From Ursus arctos (Eukaryota > Chordata > Mammalia > Carnivora > Ursidae), in the NCBI RefSeq assembly GCF_023065955.2, contig NW_026623050.1, forward strand, positions 17,876,501-17,940,500: a stretch of 64,000 nucleotides of DNA, read 5' to 3'. Made by a program: the position numbers and the translations under genes. Positions 35,603 to 48,152 of the stretch are shown here, piece by piece. Positions within the stretch are counted from its first letter, which is position 1. Every line of letters starts with the position of its first letter. A model generated the notes under the pieces. It was given only the letters and a program-made list of their open reading frames with translations. It was not told the origin of the DNA and searched no databases.

Positions 35603-35702
35603 CTTTTTATTTAAGTAATTGCTATACCCAACATGGGGCTCGAACTCATGACCCTGAGATCAAGAGTCACATCCTCTTCCAACTGAGGCAGCCAGGTGCC
35701 CC
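35603..35702 (-). mobile_element. Old short CAN-SINE
   Basis: 'CCCAACATGGGGCTCGAACT' to 'GGCAGCCAGGTGCCCC'. Imperfect flanking repeat TATTTTGCTATAATTTTT / TATTATGCTACAATTTTT. Confidence 0.88.
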
Positions 35703-35905
35703 TATTATGCTACAATTTTTATGATAACTCCTATCAAGTTCAAGTTTTGGGGTATACCCAACAAACCGAAAAAACTAAGAAATGCAAAATGCAGGTTCAT
35801 ATGAAATACTTTAATGTTTATGGGCAATTTATTTTATAAACTTGCATCTATTTTTTGAAGGCTTTAACTTAACACAAACATATGTATCATTAAAAATGAT
35901 CAGTG

Positions 35906-36290
35906 TGGATGGCACTAGAGGAGATAATGCTAAGTGAAATAAGTCAAGCAGAGAAAGACAATTATCATATGATTTCTCTCATCTATGGAACATAGGAACT
36001 AGGAAGATCGGTAAGGGAAGAAAGGGATAAAGAGGGGGGGTAATCAGAAGGGGGAATGAACCATGAGAGACTATGGACGATGAGAAACAAACTGAGGGCC
36101 TCAGAGGGGAGGGGGTGGGGGAATGGGATAGACCGGTGATGGGTAGTAAGGAGGGCACGTATTGCATGGTGCACTGGGTGTTATACACAACTAATGAATC
36201 ATCGAACTTTACATCGGAAACCGGGGATGTACTGTATGGTGACTAACATAATATAATAAAAAAACATTTAAAAAATAAATAAATAAAAAT
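35906..36290 (+). mobile_element. Carnivore L1 3' end, 5'-truncated, with TSDs
   Basis: 385 bp: ORF2 tail ('GGAGATAATGCTAAGTGAAA', 'AAGTCAAGCAGAGAAAGACA'), then the G-rich 3' UTR ('GAGGGGAGGGGGTGGGGGAA', 'GGTGCACTGGGTGTTATACA') and an A-rich tail. 14-bp TSD AAAAATGATCAGTG at 35892-35905 and 36291-36304. The short minus-strand frames in it are shadows. Confidence 0.93.
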
Positions 36291-37612
36291 AAAAATGATC
36301 AGTGATGGGCACCAAAGCATGAGATGTATTTTGAGTTCTTTCCAAAGAAAAGAAATATCTCTCCTCACTTATCAAATTATGCTAACATTGACTGCTAAGC
36401 CTACTTAATGACAGGTACTTCTCGAAAAGAACAACAACAAAACAAATCCCTATAGAAATGAGAAATAAAGCTCTAATATCAATTTTAAATTCATATTATA
36501 CTCATTTTATTCATCAGACATAAATCACTGAGTGAACTAAAAAGCAGCCAGTTACACAACCAGGTGAAAATGAATAAGCAAAAAAAAACTGTTCATAAAT
36601 GGGCAATATGCTATTAGTCTTCTGTTCTGCTTTCATTTAAAAGAAACATTAAACTATGTCAACTCTATACGAGAATATGTAAAAAACTTTTGTTTAAGAT
36701 ATTTTAAACCTTTCGCATAATCAATCAGTCAGATGAACTGGTTTTTCCAGGTCCCATAAAACCAAATCGTAACGCATATTCTGTTCAATTATTACCAATA
36801 TTTAATTAGTGAGGTTTAATTTAATAAGATTTTGCTATATTTGCAGCATGAGGTAAGACAGATGATAGATTATTACCTTTTAGAGGCTTACCCTAATTTT
36901 ACAATACCATCTTCACCATTTGTCCTAGGTTGTCTTTAGCACCATTTTTCCACTTTCCATTTGGACATTTAACAGAACAGAACACGACACCGACTTTGCG
37001 GTTGGATTATACTAACCATCCTTTATCTGAACTGCATAGAACTAGTCAATGGATCAAAATAATCACAAGATTGTATAATTTGAGGTAGATTCTTCAGAAA
37101 TTCTTTATAAAAAGATAGCACCTCAATTTCCTAAACTATGCCGAAATTCTCACTAAGCTAAATTCTGATAATCTGTCAAATTCAGAAACAATGAATTCAG
37201 TTAAAAATATGTAACTTCTTTTACATACATTCTCCTTAGCAGCTTTTATTTTTTAAAAAACACCTCCTGCTCCCAAATACAGTTCATGCTTCTGGCTAAC
37301 CCCAATTCTCTTCCCTGTATTCTCATTTTTATCACATTTTCCCCCTATTAAAGTGAGCACATTGTATCTTGGTTTCTTTTCTTCCTACTCATTGTTCAGA
37401 GCAGCATTTTAATAATCTTTTAAGCAAGGCTGTTCGAAGAAAATATGAAGCTAAAGAAAATTCCCTAAGTTCAAGGTTTTTCAAAGTGAGATCATTTTTC
37501 TAGACCTATTTATTAAAAAATCTATGCAAAGCAAACACCACAACTGGTAAACAGCTACAGAAAATTGGAAGTTTAAAAATAAAGCCGTTAAAAACACTTC
37601 ATTACACACCTT

Positions 37613-37950
37613 CTCTGTGAAGCCCTTTGTTTCCACTGAAAACCATACTGGAATCCTCGTATAAAAGAAGTTGCCTTCTGGCTGTCAATAGCTACACAGT
37701 CAGTAACTGAGGGATCCAGATGTCTGCAGTGGTTAAAACAAATGTTCAGCGGTGGGTGCTGATTCCGCTTCCCTCTGTGTAAGATTTTCCACAAAGGCAG
37801 CAGAGTACGAGCGCACATAGCAACAGCACTCACAGCTGATTGGATGAAGGGTGTGCTCAGCCGCCCCTGCTTGCTGGGTCCACTACGGCTTCCTGTCTAC
37901 TTGGCAGCACTATCATGTTGTCTTTGCTCTTACCAACTCAGCTGTGTTTA
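37613..37950 (-). promoter_or_regulatory. Candidate alternative ATOSA promoter / first exon
   Basis: This low-repeat segment has raised GC and several CpGs. On the minus strand a CCAATCAG box (near 37839-37846) is followed by an open frame and then a consensus-like donor AAG|GTGTGT near 37613. Splicing to the exon at 2503 would put the upstream open frame out of phase (rapid TGA), so it could serve only as a non-coding first exon. Inference; no direct transcript evidence. Confidence 0.25.
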
Positions 37951-39289
37951 GGCAACTTGAAAGAACAGTGGAACGAGAATGACAAAAGGATTCTAGCATG
38001 AGCCCCTAAAAAGTGTGCCTCTGGATGTTTTTAAAAGAGAGAAATTCATAAGGCAAACGTTTATTTCAGTATTTCACAGAAGACAGGACAAAGCAGTGGT
38101 GGAGGGAATCAGCTTATTATTTCACATTTCAAGTAAATCAGGTTCTACCAAGAGAAACCCTCTGAAAACACAGAAATCGAAACATTTCCGACAATTAGGA
38201 TAAAACATCAACCTCCATCTACCTAGAACAAAGAACTACTTTACAACAAACTTCACAAATTCCTAGAAAAGCACAACCTGTTCGTTAAAATGGGATAGGG
38301 CATAAATTAGACCCCCTCAAATTTATGCAGTGCCTTTATGGGGTAAGAAAAATTGTTGTTAACAGATTAGAAAAAGACCTTAAAAGGGAAAATAGTTTCT
38401 TAGCAAACTCTCACAACAATAAATACGTATTTGCATTAAAATATCTCTTTTTACATAAAACAATGACTTTTCACCTGAATCTATTTTCTTTATCAGAAAA
38501 TTACCTGCAGCTATTGAAGGCATAGGAGATTTTCTTCAAGTTTCAAGTACTGGGTGTCAATGTACCAGTCTACACGATCTCCTAAGCCTTAAGAACAACA
38601 AAAATCCCTCCCCAACTTACAAAGATGTTTTGGGGGAGTTAATGCTGGTGGTGAGATAAACAGATACGAAGGATCAGAAAAATTCCCTTTTAGGAAGTAT
38701 TTCCCCTGAACATCACATAAACTAGGATAGTGTTTTTTAAACCTTTAAGGCAATTAAGCTCTTTTTATTTACATTTTTCCAATAAAATGCATTATCAGTG
38801 GTGGCTTTAGGATTTCCATACAACAGAGGTTTGTGGGAGTAGGCAGAGGCTACAGGAGCAGCACACTGTTTATTACTCAGATCTTTGTTTATCTGGAGTG
38901 TCTTGGGGGTAGGGAGCAGAGGCTGATGGAAATGTTGGCTCTATTAAGGCACCCCATGAGCAACATGAGGCTATTTTTAAATGAGAGGCCACAAACAACA
39001 CTGCAGTTTCAAATCAGCCCCAGAGTCCACAAGATTCCTGCCTGCCCCTGAAAAAAGCTTCTAGGATCCCTGGAGTTTTACAGTATACAAGTCAGAGTAC
39101 AAAGCACAGAACCTGTAAGAGTTAAATGTCATTATTACCTTAGTGTAAAGAAAGAACCTAATCATTGGCTCCACAATTAGCCAGAGGGAGAGCTGCTAAG
39201 CCCTCTGAGAAATAACAGAGGGAAGGTGTGTTTGGGAGCACAAGAAGCCTGTGAGGTAAGTAACTCAGAGAAAGAAGGGCATGTAGAGA

Positions 39290-39460
39290 GAACATTTAGC
39301 TTGGAGTCAGGCCAACCAGCCTGGGTTCAAAACCTGAAACTGCCATTTACAAACAATAATACCTTATACAATTTACTAAACTACTCTGAGCTTCTGTTTT
39401 CTTATCTGTAAAATGGAGTCAACTCACAGGGCTACTGTGAAGGCTAAATGGTGCTCTCTG
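39290..39460 (+). repeat. MIR
   Basis: 'GGAGTCAGGCCAACCAGCCT', 'TTCTTATCTGTAAAATGGAG' and 'GGCTACTGTGAAGGCTAAAT'. Confidence 0.8.
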
Positions 39461-39539
39461 TCAGCCACACTGAACTTTTGGTTACTAAGGATCCTAAGCT
39501 TCTTCAAAACTAGTTTTTGCAAATACTACTTATTCCTCT

Positions 39540-39800
39540 TCTACTAGGAGTGGTCTCCCACAATGCCTCCAGCTGATAAGTCTCAGCTTAAATTTCTCTT
39601 CACCAGGATAGCTTTCCCTGATCCAAGACTACCTTAGGCTCCCTATACCTCCTGCTTAGTATGTCGTTCACAGAAGATTAAATAATTATTTGCAAAATGA
39701 CTGGTTGAATGACCTTCTCCTCCACCACCTGTACGTGCTTTAAAGAGAACTACTGTTTGTCTACATTATTGCTAACCTAGCACCATGCCTGATTTATGTC
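39540..39800 (+). mobile_element. L2 fragment
   Basis: 'CTCTTCACCAGGATAGCTTT' and 'CCCTGATCCAAGACTACCTT' resemble the L2 'GAGGCCTTCCCTGACC' region. Confidence 0.55.
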
Positions 39801-40151
39801 CCATCAAATAATAGTTGATTTGATTTCATTTCACAATCATGGGAGGTAAACAGAACAAGTATCATTACCTGCACTGTTCAAATATGAAAATCAGCTCTAA
39901 AAGTTTATTTACTCAAGTCATACATCTAGAAGTCAAAGGAAATAAAATTTTTGATGAATAAGTTTGTAATTCAAAATTAATCTCTTTCACTCTCAAAAAA
40001 AGAAAAAAATAATATACAATCTGTATATTATTTTGGAATGTGTCCTTTCAGTTATAATCCTCAAACTTTTAACAGCTAATGATAACCTCTATCTATAATT
40101 TAAAACTATGATTAACATACAAAGAGAACTTATAAAAATTAGATTTAGTCA

Positions 40152-40312
40152 GGGGCGTCTGGGGGGGCTCGGCCGGGAAGCGACCGAATATGGATTTCAG
40201 CTCCAGTCATGATCTCAGGGTCAGGAGATTGAGCATTGCATCCGGCTCTCTGTTGAGTGTGGAACTTGCATAATATTCTTTCCCTCTCCCTCTGCACTCC
40301 GCTTAAAAAAAA
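40152..40312 (+). mobile_element. CAN-SINE with clustered substitutions in its head
   Basis: Normal from 'GATTTCAGCTCCAGTCATGA' onward, but the first 45 bp carry many changes towards G/C relative to other copies. Short flanking repeat ATTTAGTC. Confidence 0.85.
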
Positions 40313-41044
40313 TAAATTTAGTCTGAAACATGTAATTATAAATGAATAAAATGTACATGAGACATGCCACCTTAAAAAGTAAAATCCAACAAAGAGATTT
40401 AGTGAAATATTTCTTCTGTGCCGCCAGTTTTCCAGTAACTTTCATAATGGCACTTTACTTAATTCCGAAGAATGCTTGCTTTCCCTGCTTTTGTTTATCT
40501 TGGTACACAAAGCTATAAATGGGTATGCTATAAAAGAATGGCATGTTATCTACTTTGTAGGTCTCAACAGTCTACAAGTCAAGAATCTGAATAATATGAA
40601 ATTCTATACTAAATGTTAGTGCCTGGTTCTCAATTCTCAACACCCAACCACGAAAAGCCCCCTTTTTCCCCATGCAACTCACATAGCATGGTCAAATTTG
40701 TGCTCTCCAAATGGACAGCTCAAGAAATATAAATTACACTTATATTATCCTCATTTAAGGAAATAAAAAGGAGATCTTCCATGAGTTTTTTCTCACTACA
40801 TATTCTAAATATAAAATGGAAAAGTCTCAAATATCAACTGTTTCAGATCATCTGTGCCCTCCATTTGCAGAAATAACTGGGAACTATCTACTTTTAAGAT
40901 ACTTTAGAGATAATCATGCTAGCTAGCTTGGATACTTTCTAAACAAAAAGATATACTGCTACTAGGAAAGAAAAAAAAAAAAAAACCCTTTACAGGTAAT
41001 GATTTAACAGCTTCTATGTAGGTAGGCCCATGGCCCAGTCACGG

Positions 41045-41225
41045 TGTTAGTCTCTTTATACACCTATCTCCTCTGACCGTGTGGCAGTTATTATCCCCAA
41101 AGATGAGGAAACTGGTTTGCTACTTGACCAAGTACAGTAGAACCAAATGGGAAAAGCCAGGATTCAAGTTTTGGTCTTCCTGAATCAAACATGCATGCTC
41201 TTAACCAATGCTCTCCTGCCCTTAA
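41045..41225 (-). repeat. MIR
   Basis: 'AAGATGAGGAAACTGGTTTG...AGCCAGGATTCAAGTTTTG...CATGCTCTTAACCAATGC', clear reverse MIR. Confidence 0.85.
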
Positions 41226-41849
41226 CAACTCCTTTCTTATATACATTTCCATAAGGCAAATATGGCATTATATAAGAATAAAGCTTAATTACAGAAATCT
41301 CAACATTTTCCATTTATTACTCATTCAATAAGCACTATTACAGCCCCACTGCACCTCAAATATGTCATTGATACACTAATCACAGTACAGGAAAACAGGA
41401 TTTGACTGCTAAACAGGTAGCCAGGCCATAGTTGTAGTGTGATCACTACATGAAAATATAAAAGATTCAATCTGTAAAAGTTCACTACTTCTTATTCATA
41501 GATAACATACATAATCCAGAGAAAATAAAAGAAGTAGAAAAGAACACTGACCAGGAACCACAGATCTGGGTCCTATTTTAAACCCCACCTTTAATCAGCT
41601 TTATAATATTAAGTACTTACCTGAAATCCTTTTTTCTTTTCTTTTTTGCCTGCAACATTGGTTTGTTGTTAGGATCAAATAGGATAGGATAAAATTATTT
41701 TGAAAACAGCACTGTTCTACACAAACAGAGTATCATCTTCTCTGGTGGTCTTCCAGGGGATAGCAGTGTAAACATGTTTGCACAAAAATCAACCTCATTA
41801 CTGGAATGATCCTTTAAAGCAGCAAGACAAAATGGAGGAAAGCCAGAGT

Positions 41850-42000
41850 CTAGGAGTTCAAGATCTTTCTACTTAATAAGCTGTGCTATCAAATTATTTA
41901 ACCTGAGTCTATTTCTTTATCTGTAAAGCGGTAATAATAATCTCTCTAAGAGTTATAAATCACCTAGCCCAGTACTCGGCTCTTAAGCAATTTAAGTCTC
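41850..42000 (+). repeat. MIR
   Basis: 'TTCTTTATCTGTAAAGCGGT' and 'CTAGCCCAGTACTCGGCTC'. Confidence 0.7.
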
Positions 42001-43144
42001 CTCTTTTCCTTTGCAAACATCAGGTCTACAGGATGATAGTAAAGGGCAAATGTGCTTACTTACACACACATACACACACAAATAAGCGGCAGTTACTATT
42101 AATGAATAGTATACCATATTAATAACAAAGATAAAACTTAAATCCTCACTACTAAAGATTAATGACATCGATATTTTTAAAGTTTCTTAAATAACATCAC
42201 CTTTAACAACACATTTCACAATTCAACAAATTTGCAATGAAGACTAAATAATAGCTAAAATTTAACATTCTTAACAGTTTTGGAAATTAGGAAATATATG
42301 GTTTTTCTCATTAGATCACTTTCTATTCAAAAACAAAATGCTATGCTGTTAGGTCAGTATTGGGATAAATGAAGCCATAATAAGTTACATTAATTTCCAC
42401 TCACACAGAGATTTCTAGCCATCATTATTGCTGATGATTACCCAGTGATCTGTATTCATTATGAAATGGTAAAAATAAGCTAAGTGGCCAAACAGCAATC
42501 CAAAAATACTGTGTTTTTAAGAGCTAAGACATTTCTTAAAATTAAAATATTAAAAAGTACCTAAGAGACTTAATTGGGTTTCTCATCCTTCAAAAGATTT
42601 TGGTTTATGATGACCTAGATTAGTTCCAGGAGCAGAGCCTTGTTTACAAAATCTCTGATCTTGGAGAGAAGAAAATGTTCTAGCCTGTTTTTTGGCATCA
42701 TTCATACTACATTGTTTAAAATGAGCTAGAACAGGGGTTATTTATAATCTAAGCTACTGGACAAACACTTTGTCTAATAATATCTTGTACACACACTAGT
42801 CAGACTTACTAAGTATCAAGATCAGGTATAAGAACTCATTTTAATATCCCATAGTACTCTTTATAAATTAATACCATCATTATTACATAAACAATGTGCC
42901 AAGGTGCACATGGGTTGCTCTTTACCTATACCCATACCTCTTTGAAGACAAGTTCTAGGATTTGTTAATCTCCTGCTATTATATTAGGAAGAACAGTATC
43001 TTTGATTCAGTCTTAAAATCTAGAGCCATCATGCATTTTATTATTCTGCTAAAAACGATGTTTTACTAAAAGTATTTCCATGGAATTTAATGTATCTTTC
43101 TTATACTTATTTGTCCCTTTGACAATCTAACTTTGTGAGATTGA

Positions 43145-43245
43145 CTAAGAATATTTTATAGATAGAGAAATTGAACCATAAAGATTAAGGCAGCTGGTGG
43201 ATTACCTAGTTGAATCACCTAACCCAGGTTTAATTCCAAGTCCTA
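43145..43245 (-). repeat. MIR fragment
   Basis: 'ATAGATAGAGAAATTGAACC...CACCTAACCCAGGTTTAATTCC'. Confidence 0.65.
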
Positions 43246-43689
43246 TGTTTGTTTGTTTGTTTTCCATAACTACCTATCACACTTACATGTCTTTACCTCT
43301 ACTAAGTATGCCAATATTCATACAAATGACAGAATCTGCATTTTAAACTTTGGAAAATGTTAGCAGAAAGCTGGTAAAGTGAAACAGCTATAATAGAATT
43401 AAATAAACCTCATGTAGCTTTAAGAAAGACTCAGTTGTTAAGTCCCCAAAGCTCTAATACACTGTTTGCTTGCATTTTTAAAACTTTGCTAACTTCAGAC
43501 TATTTCATATAGTCTTGTTTCCAAATAATATGACTAACTCTCTACCTGTAACACCTCAAATGCTAACATATCTGAAACTGAACTAATTTTCCTCTGAATA
43601 GGACTCACCATTATTATCGCTCCCAATCCCCTAAACTTACAAACATTGGAGACAATCAAAATAGCCATTAATTATGTGCTTTTTAAGTG

Positions 43690-43885
43690 CCTTGTGCCAT
43701 TATAACAAAATCAAGTTATACCATTATAACAAACCTATGAAATGAATACTTCCATTACCTCAATTTCAACCAATGAGGAAACTGAAGCTTAGAGAAGTTA
43801 GGTAATTTGATCGAGATTACACAGAGCAGGTGACAAAACCAGAACTTGAACTCAGGTCTTTCTAGTTCTTCTAAATGCTAAAACA
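43690..43885 (-). repeat. MIR
   Basis: 'CCAATGAGGAAACTGAAGCT', 'AGATTACACAGAGCAGGTGA' and 'CTTGAACTCAGGTCTTTCTA', well-preserved reverse MIR. Confidence 0.88.
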
Positions 43886-44510
43886 ATCTGTGGGATTAAA
43901 CGTGCTGTCAAATTAATTTAAGGGGTTGGAACTATCACTTTCTTTTTAAAATAAAACAGGGTAAAAAGATCAGTTACCACCACCGAGTAAGACTAAGTAA
44001 TGACTTTTGTTAGGGGGACAGACCGTTGGGATGGAGCAGCAATGTCAACTTGAGTCTTTGTAATTGTGGGCTGACCAAAAAAAATTTAAAGCCATTGCTT
44101 CATGTGATACTGTCTCTAATTACCACCATTCCCTGCCATGTCCCCAAATAGGTGTTTGGTTCCACCTTACCACATTCGACCAACATGGATTTTGAAAGCA
44201 CATATTAAAGGCTGATATTAAGTTTTATTTTACTGAATAGAGTTTTAAAAAGAAGCAGTTGCTAGAGATTTCCAACCCAAATTCACACAGCTCACAACTC
44301 AGTTCCATAAACCCTTCTTTACCAGGGGTAACAATACACTACTAGAGACACAAATGCTTAGTGATCTTTAAAGATACAGAATGTACAAATCCTGTAACTT
44401 ATTGCATATACCTTTTTGTGGAGAGGGAGACAGTTTTCTTTTTCCTCATTTAAATGCTATAGTCAAGAGGTCAAAGCTCTTCATTTTCAACATTATTTTA
44501 GTTTGTACAA

Positions 44511-44518
44511 TGACGTCA
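44511..44518. promoter_or_regulatory. Full consensus CRE (TGACGTCA)
   Basis: Palindromic CREB/ATF site in CpG-poor intronic DNA outside any recognised repeat. Function is inference. Confidence 0.4.
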
Positions 44519-44710
44519 CCCAGAAAGCTGGTGGAAAGTACTTATCATTGACTACCCTCAATAGTTTCTAGCCTTTTAGACCAGGAAGGTTCTAGCTGCA
44601 TTGCCTAGAGGGCAACATCAATAAGGCCTCACGAACTGAGCACCTCAGCTGAAACTTGCAATTACAGAGAAATAAATTTCCATTCCTCATTCTCCAAAAC
44701 AGAATATCCA

Positions 44711-44712
<2 letters not shown>

Positions 44713-44748
<36 letters not shown>
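44713..44748 (+). repeat. (CA)n microsatellite
   Basis: About 18 uninterrupted CA units. It creates the poly-(VC) run in a spurious minus-strand ORF. Confidence 0.98.
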
Positions 44749-44751
<3 letters not shown>

Positions 44752-46059
44752 ATGTTCAAACCAAAAATATTTGAGATTACTACAAATAGAAGAGGGTAGT
44801 GGAATGCAGGAGTTCTACAGATCTGTGCAGGCCATCTGATACGCTCTTCCTCTGGGCCACTTCCCCTACTCCCCACACAGCACAGCGTAACCCTCCAGTC
44901 TTGATTTGTCTGTTGACTCAGAAAAAAAGTCAGAAAAGACGACAAGTTCCAGAGGCCATGTTAGTACTTGCTCATCATTGCATTTCCAGCACAGTACATC
45001 ATGAGTATTTGTTTCAGAGAAAAGATGGAAAGGGATCCAAATGTCTAAAGTTCTACTATATTTAACAGTAAATTCTAAAAATGTTAAGTTATTTTACTGA
45101 TACGTTATGTAACCACTAATTTAATATTTATCACAGAAGGCATTGTTCATAAGATTTCAGATGACTTTGAATAAAAAGAACATTTTGTCAAAATAGGTGC
45201 ATTTTGGTAAAAACATCTTAGAAATCAAGCATTTCTGAAACAAAGTCCAAGTGTCTTGTACTAAATCAAAACAGGCATTCCATGTTGTCAATCCTTTGAC
45301 TTACACAAGAGTCCACACAAATTATAAAATATTATATGCAATATCCTATAGAACACAGCTGGGGCAAATTGTCTACCTAAAGCTATACTTAAGCTATTTT
45401 AAAACAGAATGAAATACGAGTTATGGAGTATGCTAGTAGGACAGCAAAATGGCTAATAATTAGGGTGACCATAAAATTCTTTGTCTAAACAATGACACAT
45501 TTAGAATAAAAGAAGACAATCATGAAATAGGATTGGACAGAGGTAACAGGCGTAAACTAGGACCATCCCAGGTAGCATTTCCATCCCATTCCCCAAGAAA
45601 ATATGAACTTCATGGTACAGTTAGAGATATAGAATGGTAACTCAATTTTTTTAAATGAGAATTTTCTTATTCCATGAAACTCACTGATGCAAGTCAAAAT
45701 ATAAAATTTATATTTTATATTTGAAATAATTTAGAATTGTGTATCAGCTTTTCATATGCTCTTTTGAAAAAGTTAACCATGTACAACTCACTACATCCTA
45801 GCATACTTCTGTCTGAAAGGAGAAAGAAAGATCAAGTCCTAACCCACAAGGCACTGATGGTGATTAAACATGCATAGGCAGTTAAATGTTTTTTCAAGTG
45901 TCTGATAAATACCAACTCCAAATCAACCACTGTCACAGATGTGGGGGAAGAAGTCAGATGTGTCCCAGCCCTCAGAGAACAAATATTCTAGGGAAAGAGA
46001 TTATCTAATGTGAGCAAATGAAGGAAACACCAATTATGGTATATGTTCTGTTCTTTCAG

Positions 46060-46298
46060 ATTCTAAAGCATGCCAGGCGCGTTCTAAATTCAAGACCCTT
46101 GCACATACTACTACTCCCTTGGCCTGGAATGTTCTTCCCCTCAATCCTTACATAGTTGGCTTCTTCACATCCTTGCCTTACTTTCTCAGAGAGGCCTTAC
46201 CTCATCATCCTAACCAAAGGGGCTTTTCCCGGCCCTCGGTTAGTCACCCTCCTAGCCTTTGTAGATTCTCTTCAGAACACTTACAATATGTACCTATT
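46060..46298 (+). mobile_element. L2 fragment
   Basis: 'CTTGGCCTGGAATGTTCTTC', 'TCACATCCTTGCCTTACTTT' and 'CTCAGAGAGGCCTTACCTCA' are L2 3' landmarks. Confidence 0.85.
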
Positions 46299-46484
46299 GG
46301 GGTGCTTGGGTGGCTCAGTGGGTAAAGCATCCAACTCGGTTTCCGCTCAGGTCATGACCTCAGGGTCATGAGTTTGAATCCTGTGTCCAGCTCTGCACTC
46401 AGTGCAGAGTCTGCTTAATGATTCTCTCTCCCTCTGCCCCTACCTACCACCCCCCCAAATAAATAAATCTTTTTTTAAAAAAAG
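46299..46484 (+). mobile_element. CAN-SINE
   Basis: Head GGGGTGCTTGGGTGGCTCAG, inserted at the end of an L2 fragment. Confidence 0.94.
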
Positions 46485-46549
46485 AATACGTATTTATCTT
46501 ATTAAAGAAATGTTAATATATTAATAGGTAACATTTTATTATTTCTTCA

Positions 46550-46650
46550 GAATCAAATACTATTCTGAGCACTTTACATGGATTACTTCACTTAATCATT
46601 ATGATAGCCCCTTTAGTACTATAACTAGCCCTGTTTTTCATGACAAAATT
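46550..46650 (-). repeat. MIR fragment
   Basis: 'ACTATTCTGAGCACTTTACA...CACTTAATCATTATGATAGC'. Confidence 0.6.
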
Positions 46651-46654
46651 TATT

Positions 46655-48152
46655 AAAGACAGAGTTTTCTCTGTATTTCTAAATAATAAGCTTACACTAC
46701 TAATTCTTGATTTTAAATTTTACATTGTAATTTCTAATTTCATTATATTCTTTTTCTTTCTAGTATCTTGTTTCAAGGATGAAATATGGCCTTTCATTGA
46801 GTCTATTACCATTTGACTTTCTTCTAAAAGTAGGTATATTTTATTTGGAGAATAATGTTAAAATATAATCACCTAGCCTGTGTTTCTTCCAAGTTCCTTG
46901 AGGAAGGCTGATTGATCATTATGTCATTTCTGGTGCAGAACCTAGACGCAGCTGTGCTCTCTTGCTAGAGGTAGAAGTATAGACACACTACACTGGCTAG
47001 CAGGAAATCTGAGTTTTACTTTCATCGTTGGACAGGTTACTTCTTTTTCTCTGGCTTTTGTTTTCCTAACTATAAAAATGAAAAGAGACTCACACTTTCT
47101 AATGACCTTTCCAACTCTGATTTCTAGCAATAACATGATTCTCAAAGTAATTTCAGAATAACAAAAGGATTTTAGTGTCCTGAGCTTTTGGTAATGGAAT
47201 TTAATCTGCACCACTATGTAACCTGAGGATTTTTTTTTTTCATTGTTAGCTATTCAGAGTTCCCTGGCAAATACCTGAACTATGCAATGTAAGCTACAAG
47301 AAAAAGCACATGTCAGCGCTGTTATATGCTGGACTGTAGAAACATGCCTCCAGAACCAGCATTTAATTGACAGTTACTACGATTTTAACACATTTCCCCA
47401 AAGGCATAGGTATACTCCTTATCCCAACTTCTGAATGAGTATTCCAACTTAAGAACACATGTTTCAGACAAACAATTTTTAAGGAGTTATGAATGATGGG
47501 ATCTAAGATTTCCTGCTTTATGCTCTTTCTACCACAATACACTGAACAAATCCCTCCTATGGCCAAAAAAATTTTTTTCTTGAAGCTTTGATGTGAAAAT
47601 GTTTATTTGGTTGGATGGCGGGGAAGAGACATGTCCATCCCCTCCTTAACACAGGTAGGAAAGCTTATTCAGTATTGGGGGGATCTCCTTACTCCCATAG
47701 TTCACATGTGGTTGGAAGATACAAAGGCCTCTAATCCCAGAGTTTATGACGTTCCTGCCAGCAAATGTCTGAAATGAGAGAAAAATTTCCAATTTTATCC
47801 TGTTTTTCTCCTATTTGTTCTAATACACAGCTGCTTTAGTGCAATTTAACTATTCTGACAAAAGAGTATCATAAAACAATAGCTATGGCACTGTCAGTAT
47901 TGTTAATATTCCCAAGAATTTTCACAGAAGGAACACTAATACCTCAAATATTACAAAGAATGGTGGCAACAGGGAAAAAACATGGAGAAGAAAAAAGATT
48001 AGCCAATAGTAGAGATGAGTGTCAGGTAATTTTTATGATATCAGGTCATAATGTAATTTTGAAAGCTATAAACTGATTTTAAGACTGCCAGATACTCAAT
48101 AATAATTCTTGGCTGGTTTATAATGAAATTAAATAACAGAAATATACGGTTA
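46655..48152. other. Unassigned intronic sequence
   Basis: No repeat or gene recognised in this stretch. Confidence 0.45.

Larger units (their letters stand above)
36305..40151. other. SINE-free intronic stretch
   Basis: Almost 4 kb without a CAN-SINE. Contains a MIR (39290-39460), an L2 piece (39540-39800), and the candidate alternative first exon near 37.6-37.95 kb. The rest looks unique. Confidence 0.5.
40313..46055. other. Intronic stretch with mainly MIR fossils and unique sequence
   Basis: No SINE. MIRs at 41045, 41850, 43145 and 43690, a (CA)n tract at 44713 and a CRE at 44511 are listed separately. A segment at 45465-45590 ('AGGGTGACCATAAAATTC...') may be an old DNA-transposon MITE. 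The rest is unassigned. Confidence 0.5.

Noticed and set aside
37588..37833. 81-codon ORF as an alternative coding first exon
   Set aside because: Splicing from its donor into exon 2503 is out of phase and meets TGA after four codons, so only a non-coding exon is possible.
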